Source of the DNA: Oricola thermophila
Lineage (GTDB): Bacteria; Pseudomonadota; Alphaproteobacteria; Rhizobiales; Rhizobiaceae
Direction: 5' to 3'
DNA length: 64,000 nt
Assembly (NCBI RefSeq): GCF_013358405.1
Contig: NZ_CP054836.1
Coordinates: forward strand, 3,720,001-3,784,000
Below are positions 56,849 through 64,000 of the stretch, piece by piece. The notes under the pieces are model-generated. The model did no database searches. It was not told the DNA's origin and saw only the letters and a list, made by a program, of their open reading frames with translations. How positions within the stretch are numbered: position 1 is the first letter of the stretch; each line of letters starts with the position of its first letter. A program made the translations under genes and the position numbers.

Positions 56849-58480
56849 TCAGTTGCCGGGGTTCTTGTAGCCGAACCGGTAATCGGTCGCGCCGACACCG
56901 AAATCGTGTTCGACCGACATCGAAAAGCCCTGGCGGCCGAACGGCTCGTCCATGCGGACGCGCGGGGCTTCGTATCCCTCGAGCATGCCATAACGGTAAT
57001 TCGACCAGCGGGAAGATGCGTCCGGCAGGAGATACCAAGCCTTGCTCGAGATCTGCGCCGTCTCGATCGGCGTCAGGCGGCCCGAGAAGATATTCACGTT
57101 CGACATGGTCGCCGGCGTGATCGAGGCGACCAGCTTTTCGGCCTCCGTGATCTTGTCCGGGCCGCACAGGATGATGTGCGGTTTGTTCTCAAGAAGCGGA
57201 TATCCATTGAGCGATTTTTGCTTGGACATAGACGCTTTACCAAGCGCAACGCTGTCGACCGTGATCGCGGCAGCGGTGCCGATATTGTTGTGGTCGGCAT
57301 GGTAAACCGCCTTGTTGTCGGAAAGCTTGCCCTCCAGCGCCTCCGCGTAGAACATGACCTCCTCGAACAACGCCACCGTGTCGCCATAGGATGCCAGTAT
57401 TTCCGCGATCGCGCCGAGATCGTCATTGATGATCATCTGCCGCGAAACGGAAATCGCGCGGGCATAGGAGAACGCCTGGATCTGCTCGGCCCCTTCGCCG
57501 AAGGTGCCGTGCTTGATTTCGCCGTTCTCGGCGACTTTCGCCAGCATCGGGAAATCGCCGATCTTCACGGTCTTGTGCGGGCGGAAGTCGCGGAAGTCCG
57601 AACGCCTCGCGATGCGGCGATAGGTCGGCTCGGCAAGGGCGTAACGGGCCTCGAGCGCGCGATTGACCGCGCCCTCATAGATCGCCGGAAAGTCGCCGGT
57701 CGAATGCGCCGCACGATCGAACAGGTCGTCGATCGACCGAACGCTGTCGATCCTGCCCTCGTACCCGATCGCCTCCGCGATGAACGACGAGAACCGGCGG
57801 AATTGCATGAACTCGCGCGCGGGTTCTGTCGGGCCGTTTTCCGGCATCGGTGCGCCGAGGCGATAGGACAGCGCCTCGGTAAGCGCATCGCGGCGGGTTT
57901 CATCCTCGTCGCGGATGATCCGCGCCGGGGCGGTCGGATTGCGGCGCGACTGCTCGGCCAGGTGATCGAAGGCGCGAACCCGGAAATCCTCGACACTCTC
58001 GCCGGAACGGACGGCTGCGACGATGTCGTCATGCGCCATGCCTGCGCGGTTGCCGATTTCCATGATTTCCGCCGCCTGCGCACCGGTGAGGCCGCCGGCA
58101 CTGCCGTTGCGCGCGCCGCCGGCGGGCATGTCGCGCCTTTCGTCGTCGGCCTCGGCCGATGCGATCTCCTCGTTTACCGCCTCGAGTTCGCGCAGGATTG
58201 CAGCATGTTCGTCCTCGATCGACCTGACCTGATCGGCCGTCATATCGTCGCGGATCTCCTCGAGCTTCCGCCGCGCCTTTTCCTTCAGCGCAGACGCCTT
58301 TTCGCGCAGCGCGACCAGGCCGACAGCATCCGCGAGGTTGAGATTGGAGAGCGCATCGCGCAGGCCGTCGGCGTTGTCGAGCAATGGCGCGGCATGCGCA
58401 GATTCGGGCATGAGCATGACAACCGCGCCGGCGATCAGCAGGGCGACGGCTGCCAGGTTAAGGAAAGCCATCCTTTTCAT
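56849..58480 (-). CDS. Major capsid protein with scaffold-like N-terminal domain and a signal-like N terminus
   Basis: This 543-aa protein has an HK97-fold capsid domain in its C-terminal half (about 230-543: FRPHKTVKIGDFPMLAKVAENGEIKHGTFGEGAEQIQAFSYARAISVSRQMIINDDLGAI, key VAENGEIKHGTFGEG and SRQMIINDDLGAI; ASITPATMSNVNIFSGRLTP). Residues 55-110 are a coiled coil like the HK97 delta scaffold. Residues 1-31 look like a Sec signal peptide (MKRMAFLNLAAVALLIAG, AHA at 28-30), odd for a capsid. ATG 58480 has a GGAG ribosome-binding site. The S78 protease gene lies just upstream. Confidence 0.9.
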   Translation of the reverse strand: MKRMAFLNLAAVALLIAGAVVMLMPESAHAAPLLDNADGLRDALSNLNLADAVGLVALREKASALKEKARRKLEEIRDDMTADQVRSIEDEHAAILRELEAVNEEIASAEADDERRDMPAGGARNGSAGGLTGAQAAEIMEIGNRAGMAHDDIVAAVRSGESVEDFRVRAFDHLAEQSRRNPTAPARIIRDEDETRRDALTEALSYRLGAPMPENGPTEPAREFMQFRRFSSFIAEAIGYEGRIDSVRSIDDLFDRAAHSTGDFPAIYEGAVNRALEARYALAEPTYRRIARRSDFRDFRPHKTVKIGDFPMLAKVAENGEIKHGTFGEGAEQIQAFSYARAISVSRQMIINDDLGAIAEILASYGDTVALFEEVMFYAEALEGKLSDNKAVYHADHNNIGTAAAITVDSVALGKASMSKQKSLNGYPLLENKPHIILCGPDKITEAEKLVASITPATMSNVNIFSGRLTPIETAQISSKAWYLLPDASSRWSNYRYGMLEGYEAPRVRMDEPFGRQGFSMSVEHDFGVGATDYRFGYKNPGN

Positions 58481-58578
58481 GGATTTCTCCTCTTGTGTGT
58501 TGTCCGGGGCGTAAACAACCGTCGCCCTGCGGCCCCGGTGGAGCGCAGGCGGTGTTCGGAAACTGGATGCGGCTTGCG

Positions 58579-59229
58579 TCAGTCGACGAGGCCGGCGGCC
58601 GCGGCCCGCAGCCGCATGCGGGCACGTGCGGCAGGGCCGGACGGTGCGCCGATCGTGCGGAACTCGCATGCGCTGGTCGGCACCTCGTCGGCGCGCACCT
58701 TTGCGGCCGGATCGGCCGGAACGGAAACGAACGATATTTCGAACGGCTCCCATTCGACGACCCGCCAGACTTTCGGGTCTTTCGACTTGTCGACCTCGAT
58801 CTTCAGGCGACGGTAGCCGCATGACAGCCGCGTGATGATGCCATCGGCGATCTTGCTGAAAATCCGGTCGATCTCCTCGTCGAGACCTTCCTTGGGAAAT
58901 CGAATCTTCGCGAGCCCCTTTCCGCCCTCGATCCATGCGCGCTCGACAACCGCAATCTGCGAATTGATGCCGAACCGAAAATGCGAGTCGAGAACAGGGC
59001 CGCCATTGTTGAGGCGATCGAGCTTTATCGCCTTGTCCGAAACGACCAGTTCCTCGACATAGCGGTCGCCCGTCCAGGGATCGACCCGCGGCACCGCCGC
59101 GCCGGCTGTCCAGACAACCTCGACCGTCCGCTTTTCGGCGTCGATCGAGTTGACCGGCGCCTCGCGCGTCTCGAGCGGGAGATCAGCCGAACCGTTAGTC
59201 GGCATCTTTCGCGTTTGCCTGTCCGTCAT
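58579..59229 (-). CDS. Prohead protease (HK97 family, S78)
   Basis: This 216-aa serine protease processes the capsid precursor. The likely catalytic His83 (LDSHFRFG) and Ser136 (ITRLSCGYRR) are in place, and WEPFEISFVSVPADPAA is the typical following strand. The start at 59229 has an AAGGA site 7 bp upstream and overlaps the portal stop by 35 bp. Protease and capsid are separate genes here, unlike the fusions of some related phages. Confidence 0.92.
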   Translation of the reverse strand: MTDRQTRKMPTNGSADLPLETREAPVNSIDAEKRTVEVVWTAGAAVPRVDPWTGDRYVEELVVSDKAIKLDRLNNGGPVLDSHFRFGINSQIAVVERAWIEGGKGLAKIRFPKEGLDEEIDRIFSKIADGIITRLSCGYRRLKIEVDKSKDPKVWRVVEWEPFEISFVSVPADPAAKVRADEVPTSACEFRTIGAPSGPAARARMRLRAAAAGLVD

Positions 59230-60703
59230 TGGCAGATCCTTTCATCTGTTTTCGCCCGTCTATGTCGAGCGACAGGTGATCCTTGTATTCGTCTACCGCC
59301 TTCCAGAAAGCCGCGGAGTCGGCCACGACCTTGCGCCAGTCGTGACCCCAGGCCGACACGAATTCCTGCGGCGACATGCGACCGGCCCTGACCGCCAGAA
59401 TGTCAGCCTCGAGATCCTTTTTCGGGTCGATAGGCTCGACGGCCGGCATGATGTGATCGAGCGGATAGCCCGCGCGCCGATAAGGGAGCCGGCCGGCAAT
59501 CACCGCCCGGTCGATCACCCGCTGCGCGACCGGCGCGATCAGTTGCGGAACAAGGACGGTCCATTGGATTTGCTCGACCAGTCGCCGAAACTCGATCTTG
59601 CCTGCGCGCAGCGACGAATAGTTCGCCTGGCTCAAATCGCCGGTAAGCTGGTCATATGTCAGCATCGCGCCGGCGGCCATCGCCTGCATCGACGTCTTGT
59701 AGACCTCGCCGAACGCCGTCTGCGACGACGGATTGGCAAAGGATATCTCGTCGTCTCCGATGTCCGCTATCATGCCCGGCTCGATCCGCGTGATCTTCTT
59801 GCCGTCCGCGTCGTCGTGCTGGCGGGACGCAAGCGGGCCGGGACCGCCGGACGCGCCGCGCCGGCGAAAGGCCGCGAAACACGCCTCGACGCGCGCCTTG
59901 ACCAGAGTCGCGTCCATCAACTCTTGCACCTCGCGCGCGTTCAAAAGGATTGCAGCGAACCACGGCACGCCGCGCACCTGGCCGAACCGCAGCGGTCGAT
60001 AGACATGCGACAGGCTTTCCCATTCGACGAGGTTCGACCGGCGCGACGAAAGCGTCATTTCGCCAGGATGATTTTCGAACAGGTGCAGACCGATGCGGCG
60101 CCCCCATTCGCCGAGTTCGACGCCAAGGCGAACGGTTCGCCCCTGCTTGCCGAAGGTGATATCGCGCGTCGTGTCGATCACGTCGCCCTCGAGCCCTTGC
60201 AGCCTGACGGGCACGGTGCGACCGGCATCGGCCAGCGGAATGTCGACATGCCTGACGACGACGTCGCCACCTTCGACCATCGACCGGACGGCAAGCGCCT
60301 GCATGCCGCCCCAATCGAGAACCCCCTCGACATCGGCATTCGCGGACCATTCCTCGAGAACGGCATTGACGCGACGGTCAATGCGATCGGACCCGGTGTT
60401 CGCAGTCGTCACGATGCCGGTTCCGACGACATGCGATGTCAGCACGTCGAGCATGCGAGCGCCGGCCCAGGAATCGCGAACAAATTCGCGCGACCGGTTG
60501 CGCAGTTGTGTCAGCGACGATCCGATTTCGGCATTCGCCGAGGTCGATCGCCCGGACCATGACTTGTTGCGACGGCCGTTGCGCGCGGCGGCATACGCCC
60601 GTTCGTGATTGTAGTGCTCGAGCAGTTCGCGCGCACCGGCCCGGCGCAGGCCGGCCTCCGGCGAGAAAAAGCCGATGACGCGGTCGATCGGGTTCGCCAT
60701 CAT
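59195..60703 (-). CDS. Portal protein, lambda (gpB) family
   Basis: This 502-aa portal has lambda-type hallmarks: the N-terminal LLEHYNHERAYAAARNGRRNKSWSGRSTSANAEIGSSLTQLRNRSREFVRDS (key LTQLRNRSREFVRD), a VEWESLSHVYRPLRFGQVRGVPWFAA core (key RFGQVRGVPWFA), and a YDQLTGDLSQANYSSLRAGKIEFRR region (key LTGDLSQANYSSLRAG). The portal forms the DNA channel of the head. It overlaps the downstream protease gene and the upstream gpW-like gene. Confidence 0.95.
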   Translation of the reverse strand: MMANPIDRVIGFFSPEAGLRRAGARELLEHYNHERAYAAARNGRRNKSWSGRSTSANAEIGSSLTQLRNRSREFVRDSWAGARMLDVLTSHVVGTGIVTTANTGSDRIDRRVNAVLEEWSANADVEGVLDWGGMQALAVRSMVEGGDVVVRHVDIPLADAGRTVPVRLQGLEGDVIDTTRDITFGKQGRTVRLGVELGEWGRRIGLHLFENHPGEMTLSSRRSNLVEWESLSHVYRPLRFGQVRGVPWFAAILLNAREVQELMDATLVKARVEACFAAFRRRGASGGPGPLASRQHDDADGKKITRIEPGMIADIGDDEISFANPSSQTAFGEVYKTSMQAMAAGAMLTYDQLTGDLSQANYSSLRAGKIEFRRLVEQIQWTVLVPQLIAPVAQRVIDRAVIAGRLPYRRAGYPLDHIMPAVEPIDPKKDLEADILAVRAGRMSPQEFVSAWGHDWRKVVADSAAFWKAVDEYKDHLSLDIDGRKQMKGSANDGQANAKDAD

Positions 60704-60897
60704 TGCCCCCCGTCATATTCGGCGAAGGAAACCGACGGCCGTCGCGTTTCGTCGAGCGCGGCCGCGATCACGTCACGCGCCTTCAGCATGTCGGACATGG
60801 AATGATATTCGACCTCGTGATTCTGAAACTTCACGCGGCGCGCACCCGTCGCGATCGCCTCGTCGAGCTTGTCGAGGTCAGCTTGCGTCCAGGCCAT
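60700..60897 (-). CDS. gpW-like head-tail connector protein
   Basis: This 65-aa protein is alpha/beta (MAWTQADLDKLDEAIATGARRVKFQNHEVEYHSMSDMLKAR, key GARRVKFQNHEVEYHS), matching the gpW family that completes lambda heads between terminase and portal genes. ATG 60897 overlaps the terminase stop. A TTG at 60900 is an alternative. The position between large terminase and portal is the canonical one. Confidence 0.9.
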   Translation of the reverse strand: MAWTQADLDKLDEAIATGARRVKFQNHEVEYHSMSDMLKARDVIAAALDETRRPSVSFAEYDGGQ

Positions 60898-62885
60898 CAA
60901 TAATCATCCCAATAGGAACCGATGTCATCGTCGTCGCGATCCGTTCCCCGCGACGCTGGCGAAGCGATCGACGCGGCGTCCGGCGCCGGCGGTTTCTGCA
61001 CCGCGAGCGGATCCGGCGAGAACAGATCCGGCCGCTTCACGACTTCCGGCGCGCACCGATCGGAGGCCAGCGCGGCCCATTCTTCCTGCGTCATGCGTGA
61101 CAAGCCGAGATAGTCGGCCAAAGCGTCGTTATAGATCGTGCAATCGAGAAAATGGTTTTCCTCGCCGTTGCGCACCTTCCAGACGCGACGGACGCGACCG
61201 CGATAGTTTTCGTTCGCGAGGTATTCCGACGTGATCTGCCGGAAATAGACCTCGTCGAGCCATGATCCGAAATGGACATAGCCCGGCGGGTCGGTTTCCT
61301 TGCCAGACTTCTTGCCCTCTTTTCGCAGGTCGTCGTAATGCGCCGCCTTCAGCGGCCAGGTTCCGACCCCCCACACATGGACGCCGTTACGAATGCGCTT
61401 GCCGTTATAGTCGATGTCGACCGCCTGCCCCGTGCCAAGCGCAGGCCGCGACCATCCGTCCAGTCCTTTCAGCGCGAACGCGCCAACCCGGCCGCGAACC
61501 CACGTATAGACGACATGCGACCGGTAGCCGGAATCGACTCCGAACGCATCGACACGACGCGATCCGCCGTAAGCGTCAGGATAGGACCGCTCGAAAACCT
61601 CGGTCAACTTCAGGAACGCGCCGGCATGCGGATCGTTCGTGTCGCCCTCGAGGATCCCGGCATCGACGATCCATTTCTGCCGATCGGGACCGTAAGCCTT
61701 TATTTCGTAGTAGATGCCCCGCAACTGCACGTCGGCCGCGCCGGTCAGGATCAGGCCAAGCGGCGGAATATGCCCCCTGACGAGATCGCCGTCGCGCCGC
61801 TCGAGGAGGCGAACATGATCCGGCGCGTCGCCGCGAACCTCGTAGGGCAGGCCGAGCCAAAGATTGTAGAAGGTCTTTGCCTTGACCGGGTCGCCGTCGA
61901 TCCCGCAGAACTTCTTGGCAATTTCATCCCAGGGCACAAGCGGCGACGACATCGCGTCGAAATGGTAGCTGCGGCCCGCGCCCGGCCGTTCGGCCGTCGG
62001 GATCCATTTGCCCGTCCTGTAGACCGCGTTCTTTTCGTGCCCCTCTATGATCGTTCCGCAGCACGGCGTGACGTAGTGCGCATTATAGGGCGGCTCGTCA
62101 TTGAACCGAAAATGCTCGCGATCGAACTCGAAAACGAACCGGTCGCCGCAGCCCGGACATTTCACGTGCCAACGCCGTTGATCGCCGGCGAGATAGGCCG
62201 CCTCGATCTTCGACGCGCCCTTGATCGTCGGCGTCGACGCCTTAAGCCGTTTCCAGTCGCCCGACGCCAGAAAGGAGATCTGGCGCGCCTCGATCATGTC
62301 GATCGGGTCGCCCTGTCCGTCAAGGTCGTCGGGATATTCGTCGATCTCGTCGAGTAGCGTTTTCTTGATCGTTTTCGATCGCAGGTCGGCCGCCGACGAG
62401 GCGATTGCCAGGATCAGCGACCCGCCGGCGAACTGTTTTGACGTCGCCGTCGAGCCGTCGCCGGATCGCGACGATTGCGGCCTGACCTTTCTTGCCAGGA
62501 CCGGCGACGCCTCGATCGCCGGCTGCAGCTTCTCCTTGTTGAAATCGTAAAGCGCGCCGGATGTCGGCTGCACAAGCATCATGCGGCACGGATCCCGGTC
62601 GATCGAGTATCCGGCCGCGATTATCAGCGCAGTCGTGAACGCCGTCTGCGCGGATTTCATGACCGCCGCCTCGTTAACCGGATTGTCCGGGTCGAACACG
62701 TCGACGATCTCGACCGTGTGCAGCGCCATGTCGCGCCGCCAGAATTCATTCGCGAGCGGGCCGTCGGGCAACTTCAGGTTCTTTTCGGCCCAGTCGGAAG
62801 GCGGCATCGGTGCCGGCGGCGCAACGGCCGTCGACATGGCGCCGGCCATGACGGAAAGCGCAGACCGCGCGAGACTGACCTGCAT
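60897..62885 (-). CDS. Terminase large subunit (GpA family)
   Basis: This 662-aa GpA-family terminase has an ATPase domain with motif KSAQTAFTT at about 77-85 where a Walker A would be expected, and a Walker-B-like LLDEIDEYPDD (about 181-191). A zinc-finger-like CPGCG...CCG segment lies at about 228-270, and a nuclease domain with TGAADVQ and GVDSGYRSH follows at about 385-470. It packages DNA into the head. The A and F in place of the usual G and K of Walker A are notable. Start 62885 is preferred over 62888 by ribosome-binding-site spacing. Confidence 0.93.
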   Translation of the reverse strand: MQVSLARSALSVMAGAMSTAVAPPAPMPPSDWAEKNLKLPDGPLANEFWRRDMALHTVEIVDVFDPDNPVNEAAVMKSAQTAFTTALIIAAGYSIDRDPCRMMLVQPTSGALYDFNKEKLQPAIEASPVLARKVRPQSSRSGDGSTATSKQFAGGSLILAIASSAADLRSKTIKKTLLDEIDEYPDDLDGQGDPIDMIEARQISFLASGDWKRLKASTPTIKGASKIEAAYLAGDQRRWHVKCPGCGDRFVFEFDREHFRFNDEPPYNAHYVTPCCGTIIEGHEKNAVYRTGKWIPTAERPGAGRSYHFDAMSSPLVPWDEIAKKFCGIDGDPVKAKTFYNLWLGLPYEVRGDAPDHVRLLERRDGDLVRGHIPPLGLILTGAADVQLRGIYYEIKAYGPDRQKWIVDAGILEGDTNDPHAGAFLKLTEVFERSYPDAYGGSRRVDAFGVDSGYRSHVVYTWVRGRVGAFALKGLDGWSRPALGTGQAVDIDYNGKRIRNGVHVWGVGTWPLKAAHYDDLRKEGKKSGKETDPPGYVHFGSWLDEVYFRQITSEYLANENYRGRVRRVWKVRNGEENHFLDCTIYNDALADYLGLSRMTQEEWAALASDRCAPEVVKRPDLFSPDPLAVQKPPAPDAASIASPASRGTDRDDDDIGSYWDDY

Positions 62886-63487
62886 CATTCTTCCGGCAAC
62901 AGTGTTTCGATCGGCCCGGCCTGTTCCGCCGCTTCGCCAACGGATGCGATCGCGGCCAGCATGTCCGCAATCTTTTGCCGTTCGGAGCGTGCAATGTCCT
63001 TCAGCACGCGACGCGCGCCGGTCGTTCCTTCCTTGCTGACGGCCGCCGCGATGTCGTCAGCGTACCGGGCGAGGCCGTCGAAGGATTTTGCCAACGCGAC
63101 GCCAATGCGTGTCGCCGCGGCCTCGATCCCGTGTTCGCCGTCGATCGGCAACAGCTTGCGTTCACGCTCGGCAAGGTCGAGCGCCTTCAGCCGCGCCTCG
63201 TATTTGGCGCGCTCGGCCTGATGATCGCGCAGCGCAGGCGACGCCGGCTGGCGCGTCGTCTCGGCCGCCGATTCCTTCGCCGCGTCTCCGACCTCGTCGA
63301 CGGCCCGGTCATAGGCGGCCAGTTCGACCAGGCGCGACCGGCCGCGCTTGCGTGTCTCGATCTTGCCTGCAGCCTCGAGACTGGCAACTCGTTTCGCAGC
63401 GGCTTGGCGTGATACACCCTTCCGCTTTGCTAGCTCGGCGACGGTGATCCAAACGCCGCCGTCATCGGCATCGGCGATCGGATCCAT
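62885..63487 (-). CDS. Terminase small subunit
   Basis: This 200-aa protein has an N-terminal helix-turn-helix (WITVAELAKRKGVSRQAAAKRVASLEAAGKIETRKRGRSRLV, key SRQAAAKRV) and a coiled-coil middle (about 85-125). It fits a small terminase that recognises the cos site, like lambda gpNu1. ATG 63487 is chosen because GGGGAAGG lies 7 bp upstream. The frame could extend to 63508. Stop overlaps the large terminase start. Confidence 0.85.
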   Translation of the reverse strand: MDPIADADDGGVWITVAELAKRKGVSRQAAAKRVASLEAAGKIETRKRGRSRLVELAAYDRAVDEVGDAAKESAAETTRQPASPALRDHQAERAKYEARLKALDLAERERKLLPIDGEHGIEAAATRIGVALAKSFDGLARYADDIAAAVSKEGTTGARRVLKDIARSERQKIADMLAAIASVGEAAEQAGPIETLLPEE

Positions 63488-63620
63488 GCGCAGCCTTCCC
63501 CTTTCCATGTCAACCCGACGGCCGGATCGTCAACCTTGTCAACCCAAGATTCCGGCAGCCTATCTAGCGAAATTCCGGGCTCGCCCCGGCCCGTGCGGCG
63601 GGGGCGGCCCGGAAGGACCC

Positions 63621-63668
63621 GCGCGCCCTCGACCCTCGCCTGAAGCGGGGAACGAGGGGAGGGCGCGC
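63621..63668. other. GC-rich long hairpin upstream of terS, cos-site candidate
   Basis: GCGCGCCCTC (63621-63630) pairs perfectly with GAGGGCGCGC (63659-63668). Inside it CCCTCG (63633-63638) pairs with CGAGGG (63653-63658), with a 2-nt bulge on one side and a 14-nt loop. There is no U-tract. It lies in the 195-bp gap between the gpZ-like gene and terS, where lambda-type phages carry cos, so packaging-site, transcript-end and terminator roles are all possible. Confidence 0.5.
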
Positions 63669-63682
63669 GCACCGCTGCCCGG

Positions 63683-64000
63683 TCAGTCTGGCAGCAGCTG
63701 TTCGGTTTCGTGCAGGACGCGCGGCGCAAGCTTTTCCTCGATCACCTCGGCCAGCACCTCGAGATAAACCCGGTCATTGTTCGTGATGTCGTGCGCCGGG
63801 TTCGGGCCGAACAGTTCGCGGATCGGCAGCCTTGCAGCGCCTTTGCGCATGAACACGCCCCTGTGACCCGACGCCATCGTCGCCAGGAACGCATGACGAT
63901 ACGAACCGCGCGGCCTCACATAGACGCCGCGTGACGTTTGCGTTGCACTAAGCTTCGCAAGAGGTATCCATCCGGATTTGACGATTACCTCGCTCGTATT
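63683..64000 (-). CDS. Minor tail protein Z-like protein, C-terminal part (partial at window edge)
   Basis: The visible 105 residues run open to the window edge and match the C terminus of lambda gpZ-type tail proteins (PF06763). Key parts are IPLAKLSATQTSRGVYV, RHAFLATMASGHRGVFMRKG, ARLPIRELFGPNPAHDI and VLHETEQLLPD. An internal GTG (63919) has been taken as a start by others, but the frame and family both continue upstream to the edge. Its place upstream of terminase, on the same strand, is unusual for a tail gene. Confidence 0.75.
   Translation of the reverse strand, partial: NTSEVIVKSGWIPLAKLSATQTSRGVYVRPRGSYRHAFLATMASGHRGVFMRKGAARLPIRELFGPNPAHDITNNDRVYLEVLAEVIEEKLAPRVLHETEQLLPD

Noticed and set aside
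56906..58816. Open frame of 636 codons on the plus strand
   Set aside because: It is antisense to the capsid and protease genes, arginine- and leucine-rich, and has no recognisable family. It is an antisense shadow caused by high GC. The same applies to the long plus-strand frames at 3120-4613 and 6731-8617 and the minus-strand frame 33211-35028.
40823..64000. Integrase, repressor and early replication genes of the prophage
   Set aside because: None is present in the window; only head, tail and lysis genes are seen. They are expected beyond 64 kb.

Overview
The window comes from a high-GC alphaproteobacterium of the order Hyphomicrobiales (Rhizobiales). The evidence is the gene order clpB / DUF4167 / prmC / prfA / ptsP / lysC / ubiG / DUF1178 / nit / grxC / comF, the block secA / parvulin / argJ / GNAT / mutT, and a SAM-II riboswitch in front of metA. 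All three are typical of that order. I cannot name the genus.

Layout. From 1 to 12.8 kb lie metabolic and accessory genes: DUF2461, a TfoX-N protein, glycerate 2-kinase, an AT-rich orphan tagO/vasI-like gene, a CoxE-type VWA protein, a GFA-fold protein, an unknown gene that has a near-identical inverted copy 34 kb away, GNAT plus metA under SAM-II control, an FAD sugar-lactone oxidase overlapping a PLP enzyme, a MoxR ATPase, a 3-hydroxybutyryl-CoA dehydrogenase and an MmcQ protein. From 12.8 to 29 kb comes the conserved housekeeping block: an L,D-transpeptidase, clpB, translation release (prmC-prfA), nitrogen PTS (ptsP), lysC, ubiG, comF, a methyltransferase, an orphan 55-aa Flp pilin and mutT. 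From 29 to 39.6 kb are a GNAT, argJ, a parvulin, divergent secA, a flippase plus BioF2-like acetyltransferase pair, an acyl-CoA synthetase and the second copy of the duplicated gene.

From about 40.8 kb to the end of the window everything is on the minus strand and is the late region of a prophage. Read in its direction of transcription (64 kb down to 40.8 kb) it holds a lambda gpZ-like gene cut by the window edge, a GC-rich hairpin, small and large terminase (GpA family), gpW-like, lambda-type portal, S78 protease, major capsid, DUF2190 and FII-like genes. A Mu-type contractile tail follows: gp37-position gene, DUF2635, sheath, tube, chaperone with a -1 slippery site, tape measure, split gpN, gp44, gp45, gp46, gp47, gp48 and fibres. 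Then comes a lysis cassette (holin candidate, E-8-D-5-T lysozyme, 50-aa membrane peptide, overlapping spanins), a coiled-coil membrane protein and a deoxynucleotide-kinase-like P-loop protein. Integrase, repressor and early genes are not in the window, so the prophage continues past 64 kb. The combination of a lambda-like cos-type head module with a Mu-like contractile tail makes this a chimeric myovirus-like prophage.

Three small genes were found by direct reading because they are very short or lack a start inside the window: the 55-aa Flp pilin, the 50-aa membrane peptide of the lysis cassette, and the extension of the gpZ-like gene to the window edge.
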